NCBI GenBank assembly: GCA_038107835.1
Contig: JAYNHH010000018.1
Coordinates: 1 to 49,102 of the forward strand
Direction: 5' to 3'
Source: MED-G116 sp038107835
GTDB lineage: Bacteria > Pseudomonadota > Alphaproteobacteria > Puniceispirillales > Puniceispirillaceae
DNA length: 49,102 nucleotides
Shown here: positions 24,350-33,123 of the stretch, in pieces
Numbering within the stretch: position 1 is the first letter of the stretch
Layout of the letters: the number at the start of each line of letters is the position of its first letter
Position numbers and translations under genes: made by a program
The notes under the pieces: generated by a model
Told to the model about the DNA's origin: nothing
Databases searched by the model: none
Seen by the model: the letters and a program-made list of their open reading frames with translations, nothing else

Positions 24350-24802
24350 ATGGTCAACCGGAGAGGTATTGGTGCCATTCGTGGCATGGGATATGTCATC
24401 ATCCTCTGCAACGATTTTGATACAATGCGCCGCTTCTATATCGACCTGTTCGGCTTTCAGATCGAGGATGAAAAACCCGGGCAGTGGATAGGGTTTAGAG
24501 TGGGGGGCATGTTCCTTGGTTTGCGGCCTAGGGGGCGCCCCTATGATGGGCCATCCGCGATGGATGGTGGAGCATCTGTTTAACTCAGCTTTCAGGTTCC
24601 ACCAGCAGATGTCAACTTGGCCTATGAACCACTGATTGGCATGGGCATTGAGGTGATTGAACCACCCACCAATCAGGATTGGTGCCACCGCACCCTGTTT
24701 TTCGCTGATCCAGAAACCAACATTCTCGAGATCTTTGCCGACATTCATCCGCGAGATACAGCCGCATTGCCGTCAAAGCTGCATCAAACCGATGGTCTGT
24801 AA
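24350..24802 (+). pseudogene. VOC-family gene interrupted by one in-frame stop
   Basis: Reads as a VOC protein of about 150 residues. The first part (GMGYVIILCNDFDTMRRFYID, IGFRVGGMFLGLRP) reaches GASV and then TAA at 24581-24583. In the same frame it continues LSFQVPPADVNLAYEPLIG to CHRTLFFADPETNILEIFAD, the usual end of the fold. Relatives would read a Gln or similar residue at this place, so a single CAA-to-TAA change explains the stop. Ribosome-binding site AGGAAAGGG is intact. Either a recent nonsense mutation or a base error. Confidence 0.8.
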
Positions 24803-24850
24803 CGTTCTGGCTTACGCAAATGCCGTTCTCAACAGTTTCTGCTCAAATGA

Positions 24851-25309
24851 CTAATCAAGCGTTGGTGTAAGCGAGCGATTGAATACCTCACGCAGGATAA
24901 AGCTGCTTTCCATCCGCAGGACATGCGGCAGCGCCGACAGATATTCGCTGTGAACACGGCCAAAATCGGCAACATCCCGCGCGGCAACGCGCAGGATATA
25001 GTCACTCTCACCAGCAATCAGAAAACAGGCCAGAACCTGCGGGATGTCAGCGGCGGCGGCCTCGAACTCGGCCATCATCTCGGCTGATTGACCGCGCAGC
25101 GTGATCTGCATGAGAACAAGCACATCATGCCCCATCCGCGCCGCATTCAGATTGGCGTGATAGCCGTCAATGATACCCGACTTCTCCAACTGTGATACAC
25201 GGCGCAGACAGGCGGATGCCGAAAGTCCGGCCTTTGTCGCCAGCTCAACATTCGAAATGCGGGCATTGTTCTGCAGGGCGCTCAGAATCGTGCGGTCAAT
25301 CCGGTCCAT
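24851..25309 (-). CDS. Lrp/AsnC-family transcriptional regulator
   Basis: A 152-residue feast/famine regulator with an N-terminal helix-turn-helix (DRTILSALQNNARISNVELA, then GLSASACLRRVSQLEKSGII) and a C-terminal ligand-binding alpha/beta domain (FLIAGESDYILRVAARDVADF). These proteins form octamers that respond to amino acids. It is transcribed divergently from alanine dehydrogenase with 235 bases between, the classic arrangement in which the regulator activates ald in response to alanine (AldR-like). That regulatory link is inference from position. Confidence 0.93.
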   Translation of the reverse strand: MDRIDRTILSALQNNARISNVELATKAGLSASACLRRVSQLEKSGIIDGYHANLNAARMGHDVLVLMQITLRGQSAEMMAEFEAAAADIPQVLACFLIAGESDYILRVAARDVADFGRVHSEYLSALPHVLRMESSFILREVFNRSLTPTLD

Positions 25310-25544
25310 AAAATCACCTGTTTTGCATCGCCAAAGAGCGTTCCTTCAGCCTGTGGATAAGTTTTTTGAATAATATTCGATTTTTCCATTATTCCTTCTA
25401 ATTATATTCTATTCAATAATTTTTATGAACAATAAAAAGCAAGGAAATGCCATAAAATTTCGCATAAAATGCTGTCTGGAATGATCGAATGATCAACCGC
25501 ATTACAAAAACAATTTTATCCATCAGAATGAAGAGGAGCTGGCA
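25310..25544. promoter_or_regulatory. AT-rich divergent promoter region of lrp and ald
   Basis: A strongly AT-rich gap compared with both genes. It holds GAATAATATTC (25368-25378), two GAATA/TATTC arms around one base, and several further ATT/AAT half-sites up to about 25430. The arrangement fits a bank of Lrp-type binding sites. No single promoter is clear enough to name. Confidence 0.5.
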
Positions 25545-26639
25545 ATGCTTGTTGGTGTTCCAAAGGAAATCAAGGTGCGCGAGGCGCGGGTTGGTCTTGT
25601 GCCAAATTCAGTCGCTGAGCTGACTGGTCGTGGCCATAAGGTGCTTGTCGAGACAAATGCCGGTGCTGGCATCGGTGCTGGCGATGATGCCTACCGCGCC
25701 GCGGGTGCCGAGATTGCGCCCGATGCAAAGACAGTGTTCGACAGGGCCGAGATGATTGTCAAAGTAAAGGAACCGCAGCCGGGTGAGTGGGTTCAGCTAT
25801 CGGCAGATCAGATCCTGTTCACATATCTGCATCTTGCCGCCGACCCGGCGCAGACACGCGGCCTGATGGAGTCTGGCTGTACCGCGATTGCCTATGAGAC
25901 GATCACTGACGATCAGGGTGGCCTGCCGCTTCTGGCACCGATGAGTGAGGTTGCTGGGCGTCTTGCGGTGATTGAGGGTGCGGCAAATCTCAAGGCAAAT
26001 GCCGGTGGCCGTGGTCTGCTTATTTCTGGCGTTCCTGGCACATCTCCTGCAGATGTGGTGGTTGTCGGTGGCGGTGTCGTTGGCGTGAATGCGGCAAAAA
26101 TGGCAGTTGGTCTGGGCGCGCGCGTCACGGTTCTCGACCGCTCGGTGCCGCGTCTTCGCTATCTGTCGGACATTTTCGGCAACAGCATCACCACCCGCTA
26201 TTCAAGCCGGGCCATTCTCGAAGAGGTCTGCCGCAATGCCGATATGGTCATCGGCGCGGTGCTGATCCCCGGGGCGAGCGCGCCAAAGCTGATTTCAAAG
26301 GCCTTTCTGTCTGAGATGAAGCCGGGGTCTGTGCTGGTGGATGTGGCGATTGACCAGGGCGGCTGTTTCGAGACCTCAAAGGCGACGACGCATGACGATC
26401 CGACCTATATTGTCGATAATGTGGTGCATTATTGCGTTGCCAATATGCCGGGTTCGGTGCCGCTGACCTCATCCGAGGCGTTGAACAATGCAACGCTGCC
26501 GCATGTTCTGGCTTTGGCCGACAGGGGTTTGTCTGCACTGGATCAGGATCCGCATCTGATGAACGGGCTGAATGTGCGGGATGGCAAAATCACCTATCAG
26601 GCGGTCATTGACGCGCTTGGTGAACGGCCAGCTGCCTGA
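25545..26639 (+). CDS. ald: Alanine dehydrogenase
   Basis: A 364-residue NAD-dependent enzyme that reversibly deaminates L-alanine to pyruvate and ammonium. Starts MLVGVPKEIKVREARVGLVP as in all Ald. Active-site residues fall at the canonical places: K75 in VKVKEP, H96 in TYLHLA, and the Asp in VDVAIDQGGCFETS. The NAD site is VVVVGGGVVGVNAAKMAVGL. ATG has GAGGAG eight bases upstream. Monocistronic, closed by a terminator at 26672-26707, and divergent from an Lrp-type regulator that probably controls it. Confidence 0.97.
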   Translation: MLVGVPKEIKVREARVGLVPNSVAELTGRGHKVLVETNAGAGIGAGDDAYRAAGAEIAPDAKTVFDRAEMIVKVKEPQPGEWVQLSADQILFTYLHLAADPAQTRGLMESGCTAIAYETITDDQGGLPLLAPMSEVAGRLAVIEGAANLKANAGGRGLLISGVPGTSPADVVVVGGGVVGVNAAKMAVGLGARVTVLDRSVPRLRYLSDIFGNSITTRYSSRAILEEVCRNADMVIGAVLIPGASAPKLISKAFLSEMKPGSVLVDVAIDQGGCFETSKATTHDDPTYIVDNVVHYCVANMPGSVPLTSSEALNNATLPHVLALADRGLSALDQDPHLMNGLNVRDGKITYQAVIDALGERPAA

Positions 26640-26671
26640 CCCCATTACCGGTCAGATTGACAAAATGCCAG

Positions 26672-26707
26672 GGGGCTGGGGCGGGGTGACCGCTCCGGCT
26701 CCTTTTT
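26672..26707 (+). terminator. Rho-independent terminator of ald
   Basis: A 13-bp GC-rich stem (26672-26684 with 26690-26702, including wobble pairs) and five-base loop, followed directly by five T residues. It lies 33 bases after the ald stop. Confidence 0.85.
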
Positions 26708-26753
26708 GGTGAGGAACCATCTGACTTTTGTGCCATTTCAATGCGAAAAAGGC

Positions 26754-26782
26754 TTGACCGAAAAGCGACATTGTCACATAAC
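26754..26782 (+). promoter_or_regulatory. Probable promoter of tRNA-Ala
   Basis: TTGACC at 26754-26759 and CATAAC at 26777-26782 with a 17-base spacer, placing transcription start about 45 bases before the mature tRNA. Confidence 0.5.
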
Positions 26783-26833
26783 ACCGTCCATCAGCCGCGT
26801 GCGGCTGATGCTAGATGTTGCGACGTGGTTAAT

Positions 26834-26909
26834 GGGGCCATAGCTCAGCTGGGAGAGCACCTGCTTTGCAAGCAGGGGGTCGTCGGTTCGATCCCGTCTG
26901 GCTCCACCA
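26834..26909 (+). tRNA. tRNA-Ala (anticodon TGC)
   Basis: A 76-base cloverleaf. Acceptor GGGGCCA pairs with TGGCTCC (one G-T wobble), the D arm contains TAGCTCAGCTGGGAGAGCA, the anticodon stem CCTGC/GCAGG encloses TTTGCAA with anticodon TGC, and the T arm contains GGTTCGATCCC. The terminal CCA is encoded. It stands alone, not within an rRNA operon in this window. Confidence 0.97.
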
Positions 26910-26945
26910 ACCCGCAACAGAGGCAATGCCTCAAACACAAGCCCT

Positions 26946-26975
26946 CGGCCCCCGTGGCCGGGGGCTGTTTTCTTT
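26946..26975 (+). terminator. Terminator after tRNA-Ala
   Basis: A seven-bp perfect GC stem (26948-26954 with 26959-26965), extendable by two pairs, a four-base loop, then TTTTCTTTC. Confidence 0.75.
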
Positions 26976-27086
26976 CTGAAATACGCCTGTTTTGGGGCGG
27001 CTTGGTGCAAAGCCTTAATTGCCAATAGTGTGGTGCCTTACCGGCCAACTGTCATTGCATGACAGATTTGTTGGAGGGTTTTGGGA

Positions 27087-27353
27087 ATGAAACATGCGAG
27101 CGGGGAGTCTCTTGCGACGATCGCCGATCTCCTCTGCGCGATCCGGAATGTCTCCGGCCTGCGAGAGAGGAAGACCGGAATTTTCTATCGAAGGGGCAAG
27201 GCCTATCTTCATTTTCATGAATCATCGGATGGAGAACTCTTTGCGGATGTCCGGCTTTCCAGCGATACAGAGTTTGAACGCCACAATGTGTCGACCAAAA
27301 CATCCCAGGAGGATTTTCTGGCCCTGATCGAAAAGGACCTGGGGGCGGGATAA
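27087..27353 (+). CDS. Small conserved-looking cytoplasmic protein, unknown
   Basis: An 88-residue protein without signal or membrane segment. It has a compact alpha/beta look: N-terminal helix (ESLATIADLLCAIRNV), then strands GIFYRRGKAYLHFHES and ELFADVRLS, an FERHNVSTKTS stretch and a final helix EEDFL-like (QEDFLALIEKDL). Small bacterial proteins with this FYRRGKAFLHFHEDxxG-LFADV pattern are, as I recall, common but uncharacterised. ATG 27087 is chosen over TTG 27081 because GGAGGG lies eight bases upstream. Convergent with the permease gene. Confidence 0.65.
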   Translation: MKHASGESLATIADLLCAIRNVSGLRERKTGIFYRRGKAYLHFHESSDGELFADVRLSSDTEFERHNVSTKTSQEDFLALIEKDLGAG

Positions 27354-27466
27354 GACATGCCGGTGGCAGCAACTGCATGAGCCGGGCCTTGGTCAAATTC
27401 AGGACGCCGACGAGCGGTCAAGACAGCCACACCGTCATCCGTTGTGACCCGAGAGGCTGTTTTGCA

Positions 27467-28819
27467 CTACCAGATCAGAAGGTTGAGCAGGCTGAGAAAC
27501 AGCCCACCCCCGATGGCGTAGATGAAGGCAATCACCATATTCTGGCCGAACACCAGCTTGCGCGTCGGCACGCCATAAAGCCCAGCACAGGATATCACCG
27601 ACAGGGAGGCGACCGAACTCATGGTGCCGGTGCCCCAGCCAATCAGATGCGCCTGCACCAGCAGGGCCGGATGCACATCCGCGCCGCCACCACTGAAAAT
27701 GGTCAGCAATGCCGTGCTGGTGATCACCGGATGCACGCCGACAACCGAGGCGAGGGTGACAAGCAGCGGTGTCAGCATCAGCGCGACCCAGCCCGGCAGC
27801 ATCTCCGGATAGATTGCCTGCATGATCTCATTGATGTTGTTGTAGCTGTTGACCAGAAAGGCAACCATCATCGCGGCGCTGATGACGATCACATCATCGG
27901 CGATGTTGTTCAGGGCTGTCCTCGTCTGGCTGAGGATGCGCCCGGCTGTTTCACGGTTGCGCAGCATCTGCAGTCCGACCAGCCATGGCATTGCCGAGAC
28001 AACCGCGGCCAGCGCCGTCAGTTGAAACAACAGCGCGGCACCAATCACACAGACAAAGACAAAGGCAAGCCGTGAGGCAACAGGCCGCAGACATAGCAGC
28101 GCCAGCCGGAGTTGCCGCAGCGAGAAATTGCGGTTGATCGCGGGCAGCGAAATCGCTGAGAACAGGGTGGCCGTGACCACCCCAAAGCCAATTGCCATCC
28201 AGGCATAATGCGGCTCAACAAAGCTCTGGCCGACGGCAAATCCCACGAAAAAGGGTGACCAGGCGGCCGATGTCACCATTCCCCTGATTGCTGCCTCAGC
28301 TGCGGCCCGCCGGTCCTGCTCCGGGCTTTGCGGTGGCAAAACGGCGGACAGTATGGCAAAGGTTCCGGTGTTGATGATGCCGCCAAAAAAATGTCCGGTG
28401 AGTTGAAAGCCGCCTGCTGATGCTTCCGGGGGCAGGGCGCCAAGATTGGCCTGCGATTTCTGCACCGAGGGCATGGTCATCGCCGTTGCCTTGACCAAGG
28501 CCATCGTCGGCAGCAGGGCGGCAAAAATCAGAACATATTCGACCGCGCCCAACAGCGCATCGAGGTCCGGTGTCGTAGGCAGCAGCATGAGTGTCAGCAC
28601 TGCCAGCACCGTCAGAATGATCAGGCTGTCGCGCCGCAATCGTGGCAGGGTGCAGATGGCAAACAGAATGAAACAATAAATACCTACTTCTGTGAGACTT
28701 CGCACAGCAGCGCCGAACATCACGGTGATGAGCGCTGCCAGCCACGCGATTGTGATCAGTCCGAGGCGGGCGGCGTCGATCAACCGGTTGTGGATCGGTT
28801 GGCTGACTTTATCTGACAT
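27467..28819 (-). CDS. Polytopic membrane permease of unknown substrate
   Basis: A 450-residue protein with about 11-12 hydrophobic segments. Notable motifs are GHFFGGIINTGTFAILSAVLP in the first half and VVGVHPVITSTALLTIFS with GWGTGTMSSVASLSVISCAG in the second. These Gly/Ser/Thr-rich broken-helix repeats suggest the ion-transporter-type fold with two inverted repeats, as in DctM, CitM and related anion permeases. I cannot name the family with confidence. ATG 28819 is chosen as the first start before the hydrophobic part; the upstream open frame to 29050 is not protein-like. It is a lone gene with no binding-protein partner on its strand. Confidence 0.75.
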   Translation of the reverse strand: MSDKVSQPIHNRLIDAARLGLITIAWLAALITVMFGAAVRSLTEVGIYCFILFAICTLPRLRRDSLIILTVLAVLTLMLLPTTPDLDALLGAVEYVLIFAALLPTMALVKATAMTMPSVQKSQANLGALPPEASAGGFQLTGHFFGGIINTGTFAILSAVLPPQSPEQDRRAAAEAAIRGMVTSAAWSPFFVGFAVGQSFVEPHYAWMAIGFGVVTATLFSAISLPAINRNFSLRQLRLALLCLRPVASRLAFVFVCVIGAALLFQLTALAAVVSAMPWLVGLQMLRNRETAGRILSQTRTALNNIADDVIVISAAMMVAFLVNSYNNINEIMQAIYPEMLPGWVALMLTPLLVTLASVVGVHPVITSTALLTIFSGGGADVHPALLVQAHLIGWGTGTMSSVASLSVISCAGLYGVPTRKLVFGQNMVIAFIYAIGGGLFLSLLNLLIW

Positions 28820-28966
28820 GGCCGTTATCTGACATGAAGGCTCACACAAAAGTGGATTGGGCTGGCAGGCTGGTCTCTCCTCAATGCCACATTCACCCCG
28901 CTCTGGCCAACCAGAGAATGGTCGCTCGCGACGGTGTTTCCCAGCGCAGCCAACCCCGCATTCGAT

Positions 28967-29011
28967 ATGTAACAAAATGTAACAAACTTTTGGCCTGCGA
29001 CAAATTATAAT
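28967..29011 (+). promoter_or_regulatory. Probable Liv operon promoter with tandem 10-bp repeats
   Basis: Two perfect adjacent copies of ATGTAACAAA (28967-28976 and 28977-28986) precede an exact TATAAT at 29006-29011. No good -35 hexamer is present at the right distance, which fits an activator-dependent promoter with the repeats as binding sites. The binding-protein gene starts 110 bases downstream. Confidence 0.5.
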
Positions 29012-29120
29012 GATTAGGGGGGTGACAAAGCCAAATGAAAAGGCAACCATTCACTCCTGAGTATCAATCACGAAAACGCGTTTGGTTTCAACAAAGCTAA
29101 TAATGTCTGGGAGGACGCAC

Positions 29121-30341
29121 ATGACAATGAAACGTAACATGATTGCGCTTGGCGCAATGCTCGCTGTTGGCGTGGCCGGTGTTGCCGGCACAGCTGCGGC
29201 AAAGGTTGAGGGTGATACCATCATCCTTGGTTCATCGATTTCACTGACCGGCAAATATGCAACCAATGGCCTGCATACCCAGCGCGGCTACGACTATGCC
29301 GTCAAGGTGATCAATGAAGCTGGCGGCGTGAAGGTTGGTGGCAAGAGCTACAAGCTGGCCGTGAAATATTACGATGATGAATCGACACCTGCCCGTGGGG
29401 CGCAGCTTGCTGAGCGCCTGATCCAGCAGGACGGCGTGGATTATATGCTTGGGCCATACAGCTCGGGCATGACAAAGGCGATCGCTCCGGTGTCAGAAAA
29501 GTTTGGCGTACCGATGGTCGAGGCGGAAGGTGCCTCTCGCTCGCTGTTCACCCAGGGTTACAAATACCTGTTTGCGGTTCTGTCGACCTCGGAGCAGTAT
29601 CTTGCGACAGCCATCGACATGGCAGCAGACAGCACAAGCGATCCGTCAAGCGTCAAGGTAGCGCTTGCGTTTGAGGGTGATCCCTTCTCCATGGATGTGC
29701 GCGCTGGTGTTGTTGACAAGATCAAAGAATACAACATGAAGATCATCATTGATGACCAGCTGCCTGCCGATCTTTCAGACATGTCAACGACGCTGACCAA
29801 GGCAAAGGCGATGAAGCCTGACATCCTGATCGTTTCTGGCCACTCGAAGGGTGCGGCAACAGCTGCCCGCCAGATTGACGAGATGAAGGTCAATGTGCCG
29901 ATGATCGCAATGACACATTGTGAGGCAGCCAAGGTTCAGGAGAAATTCCCGAAAGCGTCAAATGGGTTCCTGTGTCCGACACAGTGGGTTGAGACGCTGT
30001 CAAAATCCGATCCAATGTTCGGGTCTGCGGCTGATTGGAATGCCGGCTTCAAGGCCGACAACCCGTCCTACACATCGGTTCCTTACCAGTCCGCCCAGGC
30101 ATCTGCCGCGGTGTATGTCTGGAAAGAGGCATTTGAGGCCGCCAACAGCTTTGACAAGGATGCTGTCCGCGATGCGATTGCCGCTGTCGAGATGGAAACA
30201 TTCTATGGTGACATCAAATTCTCCGAGAATGGCAACAACATTGCCAAGCCAATGTTCATGCGCCAGATTGGCTCCGACGGCAGCTACAAGCTGGTCGAGA
30301 CGTTTGGCGACATGGTGTTTCCACGGAACGTGAAATACTAG
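29121..30341 (+). CDS. Branched-chain amino acid-type ABC transporter, periplasmic binding protein
   Basis: A 406-residue Liv-type (periplasmic binding protein type I) receptor. Signal peptide: basic MKRN, hydrophobic core IALGAMLAVGVAGVAG and a likely AAA-K cleavage near residue 26. The mature part starts DTIILGSSISLTGKYATNG, with VDYMLGPYSSGMTKAIAPV and FGVPMVEAEGASRSLF, the usual ligand-binding loops. ATG 29121 has GGGAGG six bases upstream; the earlier ATG 29103 has none. First gene of the livHMGF group. The family binds Leu/Ile/Val but also amides, urea and aromatic compounds; the ligand here is not provable. Confidence 0.93.
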   Translation: MTMKRNMIALGAMLAVGVAGVAGTAAAKVEGDTIILGSSISLTGKYATNGLHTQRGYDYAVKVINEAGGVKVGGKSYKLAVKYYDDESTPARGAQLAERLIQQDGVDYMLGPYSSGMTKAIAPVSEKFGVPMVEAEGASRSLFTQGYKYLFAVLSTSEQYLATAIDMAADSTSDPSSVKVALAFEGDPFSMDVRAGVVDKIKEYNMKIIIDDQLPADLSDMSTTLTKAKAMKPDILIVSGHSKGAATAARQIDEMKVNVPMIAMTHCEAAKVQEKFPKASNGFLCPTQWVETLSKSDPMFGSAADWNAGFKADNPSYTSVPYQSAQASAAVYVWKEAFEAANSFDKDAVRDAIAAVEMETFYGDIKFSENGNNIAKPMFMRQIGSDGSYKLVETFGDMVFPRNVKY

Positions 30342-30349
30342 ACAAAATT

Positions 30350-30383
30350 AAAGGGGAAGGGGGTCATCCTCCTTCCCCTTTTT
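30350..30383 (+). terminator. Attenuating terminator between binding protein and livH
   Basis: Arms 30350-30360 and 30371-30381 form an 11-bp stem rich in G/C with a ten-base loop, then a T run. It lies nine bases after the binding-protein stop and 31 before livH, so it should let part of transcription through and keep the binding protein in excess. Confidence 0.75.
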
Positions 30384-30413
30384 CCCACCAATTCCCTCAC
30401 CCCGGAGCATTTT

Positions 30414-31319
30414 ATGCTAGACAATCTGCAACTCCTGTTTGTTTGGGCGCCGGTGATCAATGTTCAGATCATCCTGGAAGGCATCTTCGTAGGCGCCGTG
30501 TTTGCCCTCAGTGCCTATGGATTGGCATTGGTTTGGGGCGTCATGAATATTAAAAATCTGGCCCAGGGTGATTTTGTCATTATGGGCGGATATATGGCAC
30601 TTGCGCTGACCGGCGCTGACGTTCCTCTGGCCCTTATTCTTTTAATTGTTATCGTCTCGATGTTCATTTATGGCTGGATTGTCTATGTGGTGATGATCCG
30701 CCGGATCATTGACCAGGACATGTTCGTCTCCCTGCTGGCGACCTTTGGTCTGTCACTGCTCATGCAGCAGGTGATGAACCTGATCTTTGGTCCCGAGGTC
30801 CGCACGGTCGACATGGAACTGCCGGTCTATGATTTCTTTGACAATATGGTGACGATCCCCTCATCGAAGGTGATCTCGCTTATCCTTGCTGCGGTCATTG
30901 CCGCCTGTGTTGTGATCTTCATGAAGAAATCACGCACCGGACAGGCGATCCGCGCCACCGCGCAGGACGCGCGCGCTGCCCGCGTTCTTGGTATTGATAC
31001 AGACCGCGTCTATGCTTTCACCTTTGCCTTCAATGCGGCGCTTTGTGGTGCGGCTGGTGTTCTGGTATCGATCATCTGGGTGATCCAGCCTTTTTACGGC
31101 ATTACCTATTCGGTTCGCACCTTTGCCATTGTGACTGCTGCCGGTCTTGGCAATTTGCCAGGCGTGATTGGTGCTGCCTTCGGCATCGGTCTGTTTGAGA
31201 AATATACAGGAATTATTCTCGGCACCGCCTATGAGGTTGCCGCCCCGGTCAGCATTCTGCTTCTCGTCCTTATCTGGCGTCAAATTTCAATGAGAAGAAA
31301 CAGACAGGTAGTTCAATGA
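30414..31319 (+). CDS. livH: Liv-type ABC transporter permease LivH
   Basis: A 301-residue permease with eight or so hydrophobic segments. The N-terminal IILEGIFVGAVFALSAYGLALVWGVMNIKNLAQGDFVIMGGY stretch is the LivH hallmark (given here as its key parts LSAYGLALVWG and NLAQGDFVMG-like NLAQGDFVI). The EAA-like cytoplasmic loop reads RTGQAIRATAQDARAARVLG, followed by GIDTDRVYAFTF. Start ATG 30414 with GGAG six bases upstream. It overlaps livM by four bases (ATGA). Confidence 0.95.
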   Translation: MLDNLQLLFVWAPVINVQIILEGIFVGAVFALSAYGLALVWGVMNIKNLAQGDFVIMGGYMALALTGADVPLALILLIVIVSMFIYGWIVYVVMIRRIIDQDMFVSLLATFGLSLLMQQVMNLIFGPEVRTVDMELPVYDFFDNMVTIPSSKVISLILAAVIAACVVIFMKKSRTGQAIRATAQDARAARVLGIDTDRVYAFTFAFNAALCGAAGVLVSIIWVIQPFYGITYSVRTFAIVTAAGLGNLPGVIGAAFGIGLFEKYTGIILGTAYEVAAPVSILLLVLIWRQISMRRNRQVVQ

Positions 31320-32380
31320 TCAAATCAAATGATGTTATGGCGTATGGAGCGCTTGGGGCGCTCGGTATTTTAGGCCCCATTCTTTTCCCTGACTACACGC
31401 TCTCGATTGCCTATCTGTGGATGATGGTGCTGATGGCCTGTACCTGGGACACTCTGGGTGGCCAGATGGGCTACAACTCGCTTGGCAACATCACCTTCTT
31501 TGGCGTGGGCATGTATGTCTCGGCCATCGTGCAGATTTCACTCTTCTATGACGGTGGCGTTGGTGAATACACCTCGGCGATGGGGTCGATCAAACCCGAA
31601 TTCACCGACAATGAATATTTCACAGGGCTGTTTTTGGGCATCCTGGCGGCAGGATTGGTTGCACTTGTCCTTTCGGTGCTGTTCAGTTCCTTCATGTTTG
31701 GGCTGCGTGGTCCCTATTTCGCCATTGGCTCGCTTGGTCTTGCCATTGCCGCAGCTGAAATCACCATCACCATTGACTATGTCGGCGGTGCTTCGGGCAT
31801 TTCCATGCCGTTGTTCCCCGGCGACATCGAATTCCGATCGACCTTCTTCTACATACTCTGTTTCGTGGCTGCTGCTGCTGCCCATTTCCTGCTGCGCTGG
31901 CTCTACTCGACGCAGTTTGGTCTGGCCATCAATGCCATTCGCGATGATGAGGACAAGGCCGAGGCGATGGGCATTCCCACGCTTGTCTACAAGCGGATTG
32001 GCTGGGCCATTGCCGCCTTTTTCATGGGTGCAATCGGTGCCGTTGCCGGCAACATGGCGGGCTTCATCGACAAGGAGGTGGCCTATCCGATCCCGACCTT
32101 TGGCATTTTCATGGTTGCCATGGTGCTGCTTGGTGGCAAGGGAACCTTGTGGGGACCGGTTCTGGGCGCGGTGATTTTCCATGTCATCAAGGAAACAACC
32201 TGGACCTATCTGCTGAACCTGCAGTGGGTGGCGCTTGGTTTGATCCTGATTGTCAACATCGTGTATTTCCAGCAGGGAATCATGGGCTGGCTGCAAACCA
32301 AATTCCCTGAGCGCTTTGGCATCGTGGTTGATCCTGCAACCACGCAGGTCGGCTCGCGGCAGGGAGGAGACGGACAATGA
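31316..32380 (+). CDS. livM: Liv-type ABC transporter permease LivM
   Basis: A 354-residue second permease, with the LivM pattern LGGQMGYNSLGNITFFGVGMY-type region (GYNSLGNITFFGVG), FGLRGPYFAIGSLGLAIAA and the EAA-like loop FGLAINAIRDDEDKAEAMGI. A C-terminal VLLGGKGTLWGPVLGA stretch matches the family. Start overlaps the livH stop, and its own stop overlaps the livG start by four bases, so translation of the three is coupled. It is a slightly enlarged LivM with an extra polar loop near residues 90-105. Confidence 0.95.
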   Translation: MIKSNDVMAYGALGALGILGPILFPDYTLSIAYLWMMVLMACTWDTLGGQMGYNSLGNITFFGVGMYVSAIVQISLFYDGGVGEYTSAMGSIKPEFTDNEYFTGLFLGILAAGLVALVLSVLFSSFMFGLRGPYFAIGSLGLAIAAAEITITIDYVGGASGISMPLFPGDIEFRSTFFYILCFVAAAAAHFLLRWLYSTQFGLAINAIRDDEDKAEAMGIPTLVYKRIGWAIAAFFMGAIGAVAGNMAGFIDKEVAYPIPTFGIFMVAMVLLGGKGTLWGPVLGAVIFHVIKETTWTYLLNLQWVALGLILIVNIVYFQQGIMGWLQTKFPERFGIVVDPATTQVGSRQGGDGQ

Positions 32381-33123
32381 GTGATCCAATCATCAATGTA
32401 GACAATGTCTCCAAATCCTATGGTGGCGTGCATGCCAATGTTGACATCACCATGCAGGTTGAGCGTGGATCAATCACCGGTATCATCGGACCGAATGGAT
32501 GTGGCAAAACCACGCTGTTCAACTCGATTGTCGGCTATCACCCCATCGACAGGGGGTCGATCCAGTTTGACGGACAGGAGATCTCGAAATTGCGGGTTGG
32601 CGATATTGCCCGTCTCGGCATGCTCCGCACGTTCCAGCAGACGCGCATCTATTCGAAGATGGATTGCGTCGACAACATGCAGATTTCCGTCTCCCATCGT
32701 CCGGACTCCAAATCATCCATTTTTGCCAGCCGCAAGGGTGAGATCAGGGACCGGGCCGAGCATCTGCTCGAATTTGTGGGCCTTTACTCCAAGCGGAATC
32801 TGATTTCCGGCGATTTGTCATTTGGTCAGCAGAAACTGCTCGAACTGGCGATGGCCCTGATGAATGAGCCGAAGGCCCTGTTGCTTGACGAGCCAACGGC
32901 CGGCATCAACCCGACGCTGATCAACGGCCTGATTGACCGGTTGCGCCGAGCCAATGAGGAGCTGGGTATCACCTTGTGTGTGATTGAGCATAACATGCGG
33001 GTGATCATGAATTTGGCCTCGCATATCTACTGTCTGTCGAACGGCCGTATGCTTGCCGATGGAAAACCTGCTGAGCTGCAAAATGATCAACGCGTGATTG
33101 ACGCATATCTGGGAGGTCACTGA
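32377..33123 (+). CDS. livG: Liv-type ABC transporter ATPase LivG
   Basis: A 248-residue ATP-binding subunit. Walker A is GPNGCGKTT near residue 40, the Q-loop region LGMLRTFQQTRIY, the signature LSFGQQKLLELA (a Q in place of the usual G before QQ is not seen; FGQQ is the LivG form), Walker B ALLLDEPTAG, and the switch His in CVIEHNMRVIM. GGAGGAG lies eight bases before the ATG. It pairs with LivF to power LivHM. Stop and livF start overlap as TGATG. Confidence 0.95.
   Translation: MSDPIINVDNVSKSYGGVHANVDITMQVERGSITGIIGPNGCGKTTLFNSIVGYHPIDRGSIQFDGQEISKLRVGDIARLGMLRTFQQTRIYSKMDCVDNMQISVSHRPDSKSSIFASRKGEIRDRAEHLLEFVGLYSKRNLISGDLSFGQQKLLELAMALMNEPKALLLDEPTAGINPTLINGLIDRLRRANEELGITLCVIEHNMRVIMNLASHIYCLSNGRMLADGKPAELQNDQRVIDAYLGGH

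Noticed and set aside
26834..26909. tRNA as an integration site of a mobile island
   Set aside because: No integrase, no direct repeat of the tRNA 3' end downstream and ordinary genes on both sides.
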